Shown: positions 9,284 to 18,647 of the stretch, piece after piece
Layout: the number at the start of each line of letters is the position of its first letter
Position numbering within the stretch: position 1 is the stretch's first letter
Assembly (NCBI RefSeq): GCF_937770335.1
Contig: NZ_CALJHY010000003.1
Location: forward strand, 682,001 to 746,000
Source: an uncultured Glaciecola sp.
GTDB lineage: Bacteria > Pseudomonadota > Gammaproteobacteria > Enterobacterales > Alteromonadaceae
DNA: 64,000 bases
Reading direction: 5' to 3'
The notes under the pieces: model-generated
What the model was told of the DNA's origin: nothing
Database searches by the model: none
What the model saw: only the letters and a program-made list of their open reading frames with translations
Translations under genes and position numbers: made by a program

Positions 9284-10429
9284 CTAACCGCTCACAACAT
9301 AAGTCAGATTATTACCTCTTTTCCCTTCAACAAACTCGGCAAAACTAAGCAATGTAGTTTGTGCAATATTACTCAATGCTTCTTTCGTTAAAAAGCCTTG
9401 ATGTGAAGTGATAACCACATTGTTAAATGTCGTTAGCCTTGCAAAAACATCATCTGTGATTACTTCGCCACTTTTGTCATGAAAGAAAATACTTGCCTCT
9501 TCTTCATATACATCTAGGCCTGCCGAACCAACTTTTCCGGATTTCAATCCTTGAATTAAAGCCTTAGTATCAATAAGTGCCCCTCTGCTAGTATTGATAA
9601 TCATTACTTTTTGTTTCATTCTATTAATCGCATTTTCATTAACCATATGATGCGTTTCTTTTGTCAGAGGGGCATGCAACGTAATAATATCGCTCGACTC
9701 AAACAGCGTTTCTAAGGATACAAAATCTACGAGTGGGTTAGCTTCCAGTGCCTCGCTGGGCTTAACATCGTAGGCTAATACTTTGCAACCAAAACCAAGT
9801 AAGATAGTAATTAAACAACGTCCAATTTTGCCAACGCCAACCACTCCCACTGTTTTGCCATACATATCAAAACCAACCAGTCCGTCTAACACATACTGAC
9901 CATTTTTATTGCGCATATAAGCTTGGTGCAACTTTCGATTAAGCATCATCATCAGTCCAATAGTATGTTCTGCAACAGCATGAGGCGAATATTCTGGCAC
10001 TCGCACTACATCGATTTTATGTTGCTTGCAGGCAGCTAAATTAACATTGTTAAACCCCGCACAACGCAACGCTATCAGTTTTACACCACATGCTGCCAAC
10101 TTGGCTATGACGGGCTCGCTGCAATCATCATTAACAAAAACGCAAATGGCCAAGCACCCTTTCGCTTGAATTGCAGACACTTCGTTTAATGAACTTTGAA
10201 TATTTATTGCTTGAATATGGGCATGTTCTTCAGCATTAAATGCGGCAATGTCATAGGAGCGTGCATCAAAAAAAGCGACTTTAAGCTGCTTTTTAGAATT
10301 AAATCCAAATGTCGCACTTTGCATTTCCAAGGCTTCAATAATCTGCTGGTAAGTCGACCCAGAGATACCCTCATACTGCACTAATAGTTGATTAACATCG
10401 TTGAGTCTTTGTTTACTCCGATTACCCAT
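9284..10429 (-). CDS. ldhA: D-lactate dehydrogenase (fermentative, LdhA-type) with N-terminal extension
   Basis: NAD-dependent reduction of pyruvate to D-lactate. From QLKVAFFDARSYD onward the protein aligns with E. coli LdhA: ICVFVNDD, ALRCAGFNNVNL, AEHTIGLMMMLNRK, the NAD motif GVGKIG (about 198-203), SRGALID with the substrate arginine (about 282) and TSHQGF with the catalytic histidine (about 343). The start at 10429 has AAGGAAC upstream and gives 381 residues. LdhA is 329, so about 46 extra N-terminal residues precede the catalytic domain. An ATG at 10447 has no ribosome site. It is a single gene, 94 bp after a GNAT gene on the same strand. Confidence 0.88.
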   Translation of the reverse strand: MGNRSKQRLNDVNQLLVQYEGISGSTYQQIIEALEMQSATFGFNSKKQLKVAFFDARSYDIAAFNAEEHAHIQAINIQSSLNEVSAIQAKGCLAICVFVNDDCSEPVIAKLAACGVKLIALRCAGFNNVNLAACKQHKIDVVRVPEYSPHAVAEHTIGLMMMLNRKLHQAYMRNKNGQYVLDGLVGFDMYGKTVGVVGVGKIGRCLITILLGFGCKVLAYDVKPSEALEANPLVDFVSLETLFESSDIITLHAPLTKETHHMVNENAINRMKQKVMIINTSRGALIDTKALIQGLKSGKVGSAGLDVYEEEASIFFHDKSGEVITDDVFARLTTFNNVVITSHQGFLTKEALSNIAQTTLLSFAEFVEGKRGNNLTYVVSG

Positions 10430-10541
10430 AATTGTTCCTTTTTTCATTAACTATTATTTGAAGCATCGATTAACTTATTGCTCGCCTGTTTAGTATAGAC
10501 AATTTTTGACTCAGATATGATGACAACAGAAAAAGGGGGGC

Positions 10542-11021
10542 TTATTTAACAAAACGCATAGCTACATTGCATCTTGCATAGCTTTGCCCGTAAGTTTGCA
10601 TAATTTGTTGATCGTGCTCAAAACCATTCTTTTCGTATAGATGAATAGCAGCTTCACACTTTGAATTAGTGAGTAAAAATAAACAGGCTATGTTCATTTC
10701 CTTGGCCTGTTGAATGACATGACGAAGCATAGCCTCACCCACTTTTAAGCCACGCGAAGTGTCCAGCACACCCATTTTAGTTAATTCAAAGTTACCGTCG
10801 CCTTTATTCAATAATGCACAAGCACCTATAATGCCGAGTGTAGAATGTTTTGCGAACCAGATTTTCCCACCTTTATCAATAATATGCATACGCGGCTGCT
10901 GCAGTACTTGTTTGTCGATGTCTTCAAGGACGAACATGGCATTAATCCATTGCGCATTAATACTCTCAAAATGTGGGGCCAATTGGTCCTCAAATGGGAG
11001 AATTTCGATATCGTCGTTCAT
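10542..11021 (-). CDS. GNAT-family N-acetyltransferase
   Basis: A stand-alone GNAT protein of 159 residues. The acetyl-CoA-binding strand-loop-helix is DTSRGLKVGEAMLRHVIQ, with a slightly unusual RGLKVGEAM in place of R/QxxGxG/A. The C-terminal part LFLLTNSKCEAAIHLYEKNG is typical of the family (asparagine replaced by Cys-Glu, then a Tyr before the final strand). The substrate, protein or small molecule, cannot be told. It lies upstream of ldhA on the same strand with a 112-bp gap, so co-transcription is possible but not shown. Confidence 0.8.
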   Translation of the reverse strand: MNDDIEILPFEDQLAPHFESINAQWINAMFVLEDIDKQVLQQPRMHIIDKGGKIWFAKHSTLGIIGACALLNKGDGNFELTKMGVLDTSRGLKVGEAMLRHVIQQAKEMNIACLFLLTNSKCEAAIHLYEKNGFEHDQQIMQTYGQSYARCNVAMRFVK

Positions 11022-11528
11022 TAATACTATATCCGTCTATTGTTTGATTGATTGATTGTTTGATTTTTTAATCTGCTACCAGACGCTAAATCAGATTTAT
11101 GCATTAATTAGGTTGTCTAAGCTTATTATGATTTTAGCAAACTGGGTTATTCCTAGCGTTAATATATAACCACTGCTATAAGCAATCAAGAAAGCATAGC
11201 TATTAAAAATAGAGCATTTAAAACAGATATACATTGATGCCTGACATTTTCGTGATATGACGTTTTGTGTGTTAATTCACTGGCGAGCAAAATATAGAGT
11301 AACTGATAAGAATAGAGTGTCATGTAACATGGGCTTTAGAGGCTAAAAACAAGGCTTAAAGCAGAACTTTCGTACTTAATTGTTTACACTTGTGTGTTTT
11401 TCATTAAATCACGACAGGGTATCGAGATACCCTTATCGGGTAATTTTTAGTGAAATAATCTACACTGCGGCTATTGAAATTTGGCGTCAAACGCCTTTAA
11501 ATTTATACATAATTAAAGAGAGTAAACA
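11022..11528. other. Long spacer between the GNAT gene and hppD
   Basis: An AT-rich divergent spacer of 507 bp. No ORF with coding character was found. It holds the likely hppD promoter and the inverted repeat listed separately; a run of ATTG/ATTGTTTG repeats lies at 11037-11062. Confidence 0.6.
11417..11432 (+). promoter_or_regulatory. Inverted repeat upstream of hppD, possible operator
   Basis: GGGTATC-GA-GATACCC, two 7-bp arms around a 2-bp centre, about 100 bp before the hppD start; a further GGGTAA follows at 11438-11443. Compact dyads like this are often repressor sites, but the regulator is unknown and no T-run supports a terminator. Confidence 0.35.
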
Positions 11529-12629
11529 ATGGCAGACTTATTTGAAAATCCAGCTGGCTTGGATGGATTTGAATTCATCGAATTTTCTTCTCCTGAAAAG
11601 GGTCACTTAGAAACAGTGTTTACTGCGATGGGATTTAGCCATATTGCAAACCACCGCACCAAAGACGCACAACTGTGGCGTCAAGGCGGTATCAATCTTA
11701 TTGCTAACTACGAACCAAAATCTGCGGCTTGGTATTTTGCACGTGAACATGGTTCGTCAGCATGCGGAATGGGCTTTCGTGTTAAAAATGCAGTGAAAGC
11801 TTATAAGCATCTATTGGCTCAAGGTGCTGAGCCTGTGCAAGTTGAAACAGGTCCTATGGAACTTCGTCTACCTGCGATTCGAGGCATTGGCAACGCAATC
11901 ATCTATTTGATAGACCGTTATGGTGACGAACTATCTATTTATGATATCGATTTTGACTATATTGAAGGTGTTGACCGCAACCCTGTAGGCGCTGGCTTCA
12001 AGGTTATCGACCATTTAACCCACAACGTTTATGGCGGCCGCATGAAGTATTGGGCTGATTTTTATCAAAAGTTGTTTAATTTCCAAGAAGTTCGTTTCTT
12101 TGATATTAAGGGTGAATACACAGGATTAACTTCAAAAGCACTGAGTGCGCCAGATGGTAAAATTCGCATTCCATTGAACGAAGAAGGTGAAGGCGGAAAA
12201 GGTCAAATTGAAGAGTTTTTGCGTGCCTTTAACGGCGAAGGCATTCAACATATTGCCTTTAGTTGTGATGATTTAGTGGCTTGTTGGGATCGCTTGAAAG
12301 ATATGGGTATGCCATTCATGACGGCACCACCGGCTACTTATTACGAATTATTAGAAGGTCGTTTACCAAATCATGGTGAACCTGTTGAAGAGCTTCAAAC
12401 GCGTGGCATTTTAATGGATGGCACCACTGAAGGCGGCCCAAGGTTGTTACTTCAAATATTCTCTGAAACCCAATTAGGTCCCGTATTTTTTGAATTCATT
12501 CAGCGCAAGGGTGATGAAGGCTTCGGTGAAGGCAACTTTAAAGCGCTATTCGAATCTATTGAGCGCGACCAAATTAATCGTGGTGTTTTGAACACCGGTA
12601 AAAAAACTGAGGAAAAGGAGGGCGTATGA
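11529..12629 (+). CDS. hppD: 4-hydroxyphenylpyruvate dioxygenase
   Basis: Converts 4-hydroxyphenylpyruvate to homogentisate in tyrosine catabolism; homogentisate can also oxidise to pyomelanin. The protein has 366 residues and two vicinal-oxygen-chelate domains. The three iron ligands are visible: His162 in [12 protein letters not shown], His241 in [11 protein letters not shown] and Glu322 in [18 protein letters not shown], matching the Pseudomonas enzyme's 161/240/322. ATG 11529 follows a GAGAG ribosome site. The last four bases overlap the next gene (ATGA), so they form an operon. No homogentisate dioxygenase gene occurs in this window, so the downstream pathway must be elsewhere or be replaced. 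Confidence 0.97.
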   Translation: MADLFENPAGLDGFEFIEFSSPEKGHLETVFTAMGFSHIANHRTKDAQLWRQGGINLIANYEPKSAAWYFAREHGSSACGMGFRVKNAVKAYKHLLAQGAEPVQVETGPMELRLPAIRGIGNAIIYLIDRYGDELSIYDIDFDYIEGVDRNPVGAGFKVIDHLTHNVYGGRMKYWADFYQKLFNFQEVRFFDIKGEYTGLTSKALSAPDGKIRIPLNEEGEGGKGQIEEFLRAFNGEGIQHIAFSCDDLVACWDRLKDMGMPFMTAPPATYYELLEGRLPNHGEPVEELQTRGILMDGTTEGGPRLLLQIFSETQLGPVFFEFIQRKGDEGFGEGNFKALFESIERDQINRGVLNTGKKTEEKEGV

Positions 12630-13177
12630 GCCACCCAATCCAGCTAAATGGCTTTCATCATGTGGCTTACCGCTGCAAAGACGCAAAAGAGACCGTTGAG
12701 TTTTATCAAAATGTATTAGGCATGGATTTTCAGCTAGCGATAGCTGAGGACCACGTTCCTTCTACGGGTGCCTATGACCCCTACATGCATATTTTCATGG
12801 ATGCAGGCAACGGTAACGTTTTAGCCTTTTTCGAGCTGCCACAACAGCCCGATATGGACCGTGACCAAAACACGCCTAAATGGGTACAACACATAGCAAT
12901 AAAAGTGGATAGCTTAGAAGAGTTAAACGCAGCTAAAGCCTCAATTGAAAGCCATGGCATCGATGTTATTGGCCCAACAAACCATGGCATATTTAAATCG
13001 ATTTACTTCTTTGATCCAAACGGTCACCGTTTGGAGCTTGCAGCGAATACGCGCACGGATGAGCAAATGCAAGAGCTACATAGGGTTGCGCCCGACATGT
13101 TAGAAGAGTGGAGCAAAACAAAAAAAGCGCCGCGACATGCTGCTTGGTTGCATGAGCAAATTGCTAACGATAAATAG
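12626..13177 (+). CDS. VOC-superfamily (glyoxalase/dioxygenase-like) protein coupled to hppD
   Basis: A metalloenzyme-like protein of 183 residues with two beta-alpha-beta-beta-beta modules. Candidate metal ligands are His12 ([10 protein letters not shown]), Glu70 (LAFFELPQ), His89 ([10 protein letters not shown]) and Glu137 (GHRLELAAN), a His/Glu/His/Glu set like glyoxalase I; extradiol dioxygenases use only His/His/Glu. A C-terminal tail (about 145-183) follows the fold and includes HAAWLHEQ. The gene overlaps hppD by 4 bp, with GGAGG just before its ATG, so it is translationally coupled and likely acts in the same pathway, perhaps on homogentisate or a by-product (inference). Not a recognised named gene. 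Confidence 0.85.
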   Translation: MSHPIQLNGFHHVAYRCKDAKETVEFYQNVLGMDFQLAIAEDHVPSTGAYDPYMHIFMDAGNGNVLAFFELPQQPDMDRDQNTPKWVQHIAIKVDSLEELNAAKASIESHGIDVIGPTNHGIFKSIYFFDPNGHRLELAANTRTDEQMQELHRVAPDMLEEWSKTKKAPRHAAWLHEQIANDK

Positions 13178-13193
13178 CGCCACCTAAGATAGT

Positions 13194-13230
13194 AAAAAGG
13201 CAGTACTTCGTTGAAGTACTGCCTTTTTTT
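13194..13230 (+). terminator. Terminator of the hppD operon
   Basis: Stem GGCAGTACTTC / GAAGTACTGCC (11 bp, GTT loop) flanked by A-run and T-run, 17 bp after the VOC gene. Being symmetrical it could work in both directions. Confidence 0.95.
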
Positions 13231-13771
13231 ATGTTTATTCCCAATAGTAGTCAAATTTCCTTAGTCTGATCAGCTCATCTTTTTGTCTAAAAATTTCTAT
13301 TTACCCTAGCCCCGTTCAACAAAAAATTTAATGGAAGAAGAGAATATGGACAAGATTAATTTACATAGATTTACTTATATGTTGGTTTCAAAAAATATAA
13401 GTTAAATTATAGTCATTGGAGCTTAATTATTTACTCTTAAATTGTTTATATTATACCCTCATTGTGTAAAAAAAAATGCTGAAATATACCATTAACTCTT
13501 TTCATACCACCGTCTAGGTGGAATTTTTAACATTCTATTTCAACGAACGCCATTATTGACACGCTGTAAGCTTTAATTTACAAACCTATGAAAAATATAG
13601 TATTTTACTAGTTTAAAGATGTAAATAACTTGTTAGGTCACATCGATCTTTTAATTAAATACAGATAGTATTATTTTGGGACACGTACTGGCGGCACATA
13701 TTTAATTCGTCGTCATATGAATATTAATTGATATAAGTAACAAAATAAAAATTAGATTAAACGGAGATCAA
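13231..13771. other. Spacer before the large TonB-dependent receptor
   Basis: A very AT-rich spacer of 541 bp. No coding sequence, tRNA or hairpin-type element was recognised. It must carry the receptor's promoter; no Fur-like or Pho-like site was evident by eye. Confidence 0.5.
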
Positions 13772-16699
13772 ATGTTCAAAAAAGCAAGATTATCTTACTG
13801 TATTTCTGCTGCACTTACGCTGGGCCTCTCATCTGCTGCATTGTCATTTCAAGCAACTGCACAAGAGACCGGCGCGGAAGAAACAATAGAAAAAATAGAA
13901 GTTACGGGTTCACGAATTAAACGTAGCGAACTGGCTACACCAGCACCAATTATTTCAATTAGCTCTGAAGAAATAGCACGTTTTGGTACACCTGACTTAG
14001 GGTCGATACTTGCAGAATTACCGGCTATCGCTGCTGGAAGTACACTGATTGGTAATAACAACAGTAACGCAAATGCGGGTTTAAGCTCAGTTGATTTAAG
14101 AAGTCTGGGTTCATCTCGTACTCTGGTCCTAGTTAATGGTATTCGCCACGTAGCTGGTGACCCAGGAACCGCTGCAGTTGATACTGGTGCCATTCCTGCG
14201 GCTATGATTGACCGTGTTGAAATTATTACTGGTGGCGCATCAGCTATTTACGGATCAGATGCAGTTTCAGGCGTCGTTAACATTATTTTGAAAGATGATT
14301 TCGAAGGTACTGAGATTACGGTTTCTGGTACACAAGATACTGAGGATGTTGACTATAAAACGCACTCATTCTCATTGTTGACAGGTTCGACGAGCGATGA
14401 TGGCCGAACCAATGTAACTTTATTTGCTTCTTTCGATCGTATTAAAGAAGTAATTCGTCCTCAGCTGCAACAGGCCCAAGCATTCGGAACCGTGATCAAT
14501 CCATTGGATGCCGACGGTTCTGAAGATACAGAAAACAACGGTATTCCTGACCGCATACGTGTACCGTTTGTTGGCTCAGAATTTATCAACGCATTTGGTG
14601 TTTTGAATCCATTCGGCGGTGGTCCGCGCATTACTTTTACCCCAGACGGTTCTCCTATTGACCAAGTTTCCCGTTTAGAAAGTAACAGCTTTGCTTTCGG
14701 TAACTTCGACCAACGTCATTCGACCGTATTCTTTGGTGAAGACTTTGTTAACTATATTCCAGACCAAGAAACGCTTACCTTAGCATCTACATTTAGGCAT
14801 GATGTTAACGACAACATTCGTTTATATGGTGATTTCAAGTATGTAGATAAAGATATTGCACAACAGTTCCAGCCGTCGTTCCGTTTTGGTAACGTAAGCG
14901 TAAACGCGACAGACAACGCGTTTTTAGATCCAGTCACTCGTCAGCGTTTGTTTGATAATGACCAAACAGGCAATGTTCGATTCGCCCGCTTCTTTGACGA
15001 CATTGGTAACCGTTCTGCTGCAAACGATCGGAAGCTATATCGAGTTGTTGCCGGCGTAAAAGGTTTCTTCGAGCTTTCTGATACCCAATTCGATTTTGAT
15101 GTATTTGGTACTAAAGGCGAAACTGCAAACACCCGCCGTACTCTTAATGATCTAATCCCGACAAATTTCGTTGCTGCATTAGACTCGGTCATTGATCCAT
15201 CCACAGGTCAAGCTGCATGTCGTAGTCAAGTGCCAAGTGCTCAACCAGAGGGTTACACTGACCCTGCGGCGGTAAATGGCTCAACCTGTTCACCTTTTAA
15301 TCCATTCGGTTTCGGTCAAGCTTCAGGAGCGGCGGTTGACTTTGTATCCGGTGACGTAACACGCGAAGATACAGTCACTCAAGAAATCCTTGGTTTAAGC
15401 ATCACCTTTGACACAGCAGAATTCTTTGAACTGCCAGGTGGTCCAATTGGAGTTGCTTTTGGTACTGAATATCGTAAAGAAACATCAGAAACGCTTACTG
15501 ATGAATTTACTAAAGCTGGTTTCTTTACTAATGCGGCTACGCCTGATGAAACTGGTGAGTTCGATGTAGAAGAATACTTTGTCGAGGTTAATTTACCTAT
15601 CCTTAAGGGGGCTTTCTTAGCTGAAGAACTTACTTTTGATGCAGCATTCCGCAACGCAAATTACTCTCACGCAGGCTCTACTGAAGCATGGCAAATGGGC
15701 ATAATGTGGGCTCCGATTGAAGATATATCTATCCGCGGTACTATTGGAGAGTCTGTACGAGCACCTAATATTGTTGAAGCATTCTCGCCACAGTCTCCCG
15801 GCTTTGCGAACATAAGCGATCCTTGTGACGCTGACAACATAAATGACGATCCAGACCGCATTGCAAACTGCGCAGCATTAGGTATTCCAGCAGGTTTCCA
15901 AGCTAACGATAATGTATCGATTAACTTAATATCTGGTGGTAACTCCGAGTTGTTGCCAGAGGATTCAGAATCAAAAACGATTGGTATAATTTATACGCCC
16001 TCTTATATTGAAAACTTCTCTATGACAGTTGATTTGTATGATATTGAAATCACAAATGCAATTAACTTCCTAGGTGCTCAAGATATTCTTGATAATTGCG
16101 TAGATGCAACCGGTGGACCCGATGCAAACTTCTGTTCATCGATTGATCGTGACCCGACCACTAACGATGTTGGTTTAGTGCGCTCTGGTTTCATTAATGC
16201 GTCAGCGATAACCACTCGCGGTATTGAAGCACAAATCTTATACAGCACAAATTTGGCTTCCCTTGATTTGCCTGGTGAATTGCGTTTCAATATTTCAGCT
16301 AATAAGTTGCTTGAGTTGAACGTGTTTGAGTTCCAAGACAGACCAGATGAAATCAATGAAGAAAAAGGTGAAGTTGGCGACCCAGAATTACAATTCCGTA
16401 CCGGAATTGATTATCGCTTAGACAATTGGTCGGTTAACTACACTGCTCGTTTCATTGACCGTTCTGCTACCTTTGATGTTTCATCAGGACAAGGTGGTAG
16501 TCCAGAGGATACTGATCCTGGCTTCGTAGGCTCGATATTAACGCATGATATATCAACTACTTATATGCACGACGAGTGGTTAGAGTTACGCCTTGGTATG
16601 CGTAACATTGGTAACAAAGTTACGCCTAGTTACAGTTTTGACCCATTGTATGACTTGCTTGGTCGTCGTGTAGTCGGTTCTGCTACCTTCAGGTTCTAA
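13772..16699 (+). CDS. TonB-dependent outer-membrane receptor (large, Alteromonadales type)
   Basis: Outer-membrane active transporter of 975 residues. The signal peptide ends at ATAQE. A TonB-box-like segment EKIEVTGSRIKRSELATPAP follows, then the plug domain (about 45-170: SVDLRSLGSSRTLVLVNGIR, DAVSGVVNIILKDDFEG). A long beta-barrel ends GRRVVGSATFRF with a terminal Phe. Extracellular loops carry a few cysteines (CRSQ, GSTCSPF, NCVDATGG...NFCSS), possibly disulfide pairs. It belongs to the group often used for oligosaccharides, peptides or other polymers in marine bacteria. No enzyme gene adjoins it, so the substrate is not inferable. ATG 13772 has GGAG upstream (ACGGAGATCAAATG). Confidence 0.93.
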   Translation: MFKKARLSYCISAALTLGLSSAALSFQATAQETGAEETIEKIEVTGSRIKRSELATPAPIISISSEEIARFGTPDLGSILAELPAIAAGSTLIGNNNSNANAGLSSVDLRSLGSSRTLVLVNGIRHVAGDPGTAAVDTGAIPAAMIDRVEIITGGASAIYGSDAVSGVVNIILKDDFEGTEITVSGTQDTEDVDYKTHSFSLLTGSTSDDGRTNVTLFASFDRIKEVIRPQLQQAQAFGTVINPLDADGSEDTENNGIPDRIRVPFVGSEFINAFGVLNPFGGGPRITFTPDGSPIDQVSRLESNSFAFGNFDQRHSTVFFGEDFVNYIPDQETLTLASTFRHDVNDNIRLYGDFKYVDKDIAQQFQPSFRFGNVSVNATDNAFLDPVTRQRLFDNDQTGNVRFARFFDDIGNRSAANDRKLYRVVAGVKGFFELSDTQFDFDVFGTKGETANTRRTLNDLIPTNFVAALDSVIDPSTGQAACRSQVPSAQPEGYTDPAAVNGSTCSPFNPFGFGQASGAAVDFVSGDVTREDTVTQEILGLSITFDTAEFFELPGGPIGVAFGTEYRKETSETLTDEFTKAGFFTNAATPDETGEFDVEEYFVEVNLPILKGAFLAEELTFDAAFRNANYSHAGSTEAWQMGIMWAPIEDISIRGTIGESVRAPNIVEAFSPQSPGFANISDPCDADNINDDPDRIANCAALGIPAGFQANDNVSINLISGGNSELLPEDSESKTIGIIYTPSYIENFSMTVDLYDIEITNAINFLGAQDILDNCVDATGGPDANFCSSIDRDPTTNDVGLVRSGFINASAITTRGIEAQILYSTNLASLDLPGELRFNISANKLLELNVFEFQDRPDEINEEKGEVGDPELQFRTGIDYRLDNWSVNYTARFIDRSATFDVSSGQGGSPEDTDPGFVGSILTHDISTTYMHDEWLELRLGMRNIGNKVTPSYSFDPLYDLLGRRVVGSATFRF

Positions 16700-16753
16700 G
16701 CTTTTTAAATTTAGGCCAAAAGAGCATAAATAAAACTGTGCTCAATTGAGTAA

Positions 16754-16787
16754 TGCTAGTCAGTTAAGCTGACTGGCATTTTTTTTG
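16754..16787 (+). terminator. Terminator after the large receptor gene
   Basis: Stem TGCTAGTCAG / CTGACTGGCA with one G-T pair, loop TTAAG, followed by eight Ts, about 55 bp after the stop codon. Confidence 0.9.
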
Positions 16788-16865
16788 CAAAATATATCTG
16801 AAATTTGTTCCAACTCATTTCGATAAAGGTCAGCATTCTATTCTGCTATTGCATGAGGTGAGGTT

Positions 16866-17048
16866 ATGAGCTCAACTTTTCAATAAGAACCATTGTAATC
16901 AATCGATGATAATTATCCGTCCATTCTCGAATATTCAGTCGAAAACACGGATGCAAGATATTTAGCCTAATCTGAAGCTCAACAACATGCTGTTAGTCCC
17001 ACAATAGACGAACAGGTTATAGATACTGCATTGACTAAAATAAACTAA
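16866..17048 (+). pseudogene. Decayed small ORF downstream of the receptor (tentative)
   Basis: An ATG preceded by a good ribosome site (GAGGTGAGGTT) opens a 61-codon frame interrupted by three TAA codons. The rest reads like coding sequence (for example DDNYPSILEYSVENTDARYL and HAVSPTIDEQVIDTALTKIN, in one frame to the final TAA). Several of the stops could arise from CAA or GAA by one change. It does not match a family I recognise. It may be the eroded remains of a small gene once following the receptor, or a chance frame. Confidence 0.35.
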
Positions 17049-17230
17049 TGGCAAAAGATCGGGCTGAACCTGCCTAACTAACATTGAAAATACTCGACAC
17101 TAGAGGATTAAATTTTATCAGTAGAGTATCTGCAACGATAATCGACTAGGGGTTCATACGCGATGTTCATAAATAGATGTCTACCTGTAAAGCCGATGAT
17201 TTTTGGCTGGCATACGTTTTTATTTGGATG
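17049..17230. other. Spacer upstream of the TonB2 operon terminator
   Basis: Non-coding sequence between the decayed ORF and the minus-strand terminator; no signal recognised. Confidence 0.5.
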
Positions 17231-17255
17231 AAAAAAGGCGACTACTAGTCGCCTC
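17231..17255 (-). terminator. Terminator of the TonB2 operon
   Basis: Minus-strand hairpin GGCGACT-AGT-AGTCGCC followed by a run of six Ts, about 40 bp after the TPR gene stop. Confidence 0.9.
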
Positions 17256-17293
17256 ATTAATTTATTTTAAAAAACTAACCAGCCTTCGTGTAA

Positions 17294-18637
17294 CTAAATA
17301 CTATTTAGTTCAGCCTGCAGTTGTTCAGTTTCATTCTTCTCTCTACCAACAAATTGCTTCCACTGCTGGGCAGCCGCTCTGCTTGACTTAAACTCCTCAG
17401 CTTTAGCAAGTTCGTCCAACGCTTTGACAAAGTCTTGTTGATTATAGTGTGCTAGGCCTAATAACATATGAACTGAACCTTGATTTGCTAAGCCACCTTT
17501 CTCAATTGCTTTATTCGATGCAGTAATAGCTTCTTCAAACTTATCACTGTTGTAATAAAGGTGAGCCAGCTGTGCGTCTAGTTCGCCATCTTCTGCTAAT
17601 TCAGCTGCTTCGGTTAATACCGGAATAGCTCTGCCTTGCTCTTTTGCCGAAGTCAGGCAAATAGACAAGAACTTCAGGTTGCGCAGGTTACGTTCTAACA
17701 CTCCATTTTCGATCGCTTGCTCCATCAATGCAGCTGCTTTGAAAGGTGCTTCATGGTAGTAATACAATTGTGCGAAATTAAATATATCGGACGCTGACTC
17801 TACATAACCGAGCTGATAAGCACTTTCCATCATGGCTAACTGACGTTTTTCTTGGCCGAGCTCTCCGTACATACCCGCTAACTGTATCCAGTACTTAGCG
17901 TTATCATAAAGGCGGATCAGCTTAGCCAAAATTTCTTTTACTTTTTCTGGACGCTTCATTTCATAATAAACAGCACGTTGTAAAATCAACCAACCTTCAT
18001 CGGGCAAGTAACCTTCAGCTTCGTGGCCATCAATCGCTAGCTCAATATATCGCGCTGCTTCAGCATAGTTTTTATTTTGATAATGCGCTTGGGCTTTTAA
18101 AACAAAGTTTTTCGGTGGGATAACACCATTATTAAGGGCTTCCCATTGCTCTAACTTCTCAATGCTTTTTTCGAATTTACCTATCGCCATATACAACTGC
18201 GCCAGGGTAAACAAGGTTGTTTGTTCAAATTTTTCAGGAATAGGATCCTGAGCAGCAGCTTGTTCGAAATTTTCGATTGATTTTTCTAACTGTTCATTGT
18301 TGTAATAAATGAACCCATAGAAGTTATACATCATCGATTTCTCATAACCGTTCATCGAACTATCTTTATCTCGTACTTCATCTAATATTTTGATAGCTTC
18401 GGCAACATTCCCCGCATCACCAGCAGTTTGCGCGCGAGATAATTGGTCGTAAACTCGTGAACGTAATGCAGGCACACGGCGCGTTTTACGTTCACTTGGT
18501 TTGATTTCTGAGGGCTCAGTCACATCGGTAGTTTGGGCAAATACCACATTAGTTGCTGATGAAATTATTAGCATAAATCCAAAGGTGAGTATTAAGGATA
18601 ATCCTACGTTTAATAACAAAGAGAGTTTACTTTTCAT
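17294..18637 (-). CDS. TPR protein of the TonB2 cluster
   Basis: Secreted or periplasmic tetratricopeptide protein, the last gene of the cluster. The reading frame is open upstream to 18814, but that part overlaps tonB. AAGGAGACG before ATGATG at 18640/18635 fixes the start, giving about 447 residues. A hydrophobic signal segment (LSLILTFGFMLIISSATNVVFAQ) is followed from about residue 45 by many TPR-like helical pairs (AEAIKILDEV, EKSIENFEQAAAQDP, EKSIEKLEQWEAL, AEAARYIELAI, KFEEAITASNKAIEKGG). Homologous proteins accompany TonB2 systems in Alteromonadales and Vibrio; the exact role is unsettled, probably a scaffold in the periplasm. It lies 10 bp after the tonB stop. Confidence 0.85.
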   Translation of the reverse strand: MKSKLSLLLNVGLSLILTFGFMLIISSATNVVFAQTTDVTEPSEIKPSERKTRRVPALRSRVYDQLSRAQTAGDAGNVAEAIKILDEVRDKDSSMNGYEKSMMYNFYGFIYYNNEQLEKSIENFEQAAAQDPIPEKFEQTTLFTLAQLYMAIGKFEKSIEKLEQWEALNNGVIPPKNFVLKAQAHYQNKNYAEAARYIELAIDGHEAEGYLPDEGWLILQRAVYYEMKRPEKVKEILAKLIRLYDNAKYWIQLAGMYGELGQEKRQLAMMESAYQLGYVESASDIFNFAQLYYYHEAPFKAAALMEQAIENGVLERNLRNLKFLSICLTSAKEQGRAIPVLTEAAELAEDGELDAQLAHLYYNSDKFEEAITASNKAIEKGGLANQGSVHMLLGLAHYNQQDFVKALDELAKAEEFKSSRAAAQQWKQFVGREKNETEQLQAELNSI

Positions 18638-18647
18638 CATCGTCTCC

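Noticed and set aside
11380-11610. Plus-strand frame overlapping the start of hppD
   Set aside because: Out of frame with hppD, no ribosome site, and its end is in hppD coding sequence.
13231-13771. Fur or Pho site for the large receptor at 13772
   Set aside because: No convincing match by eye on either strand.
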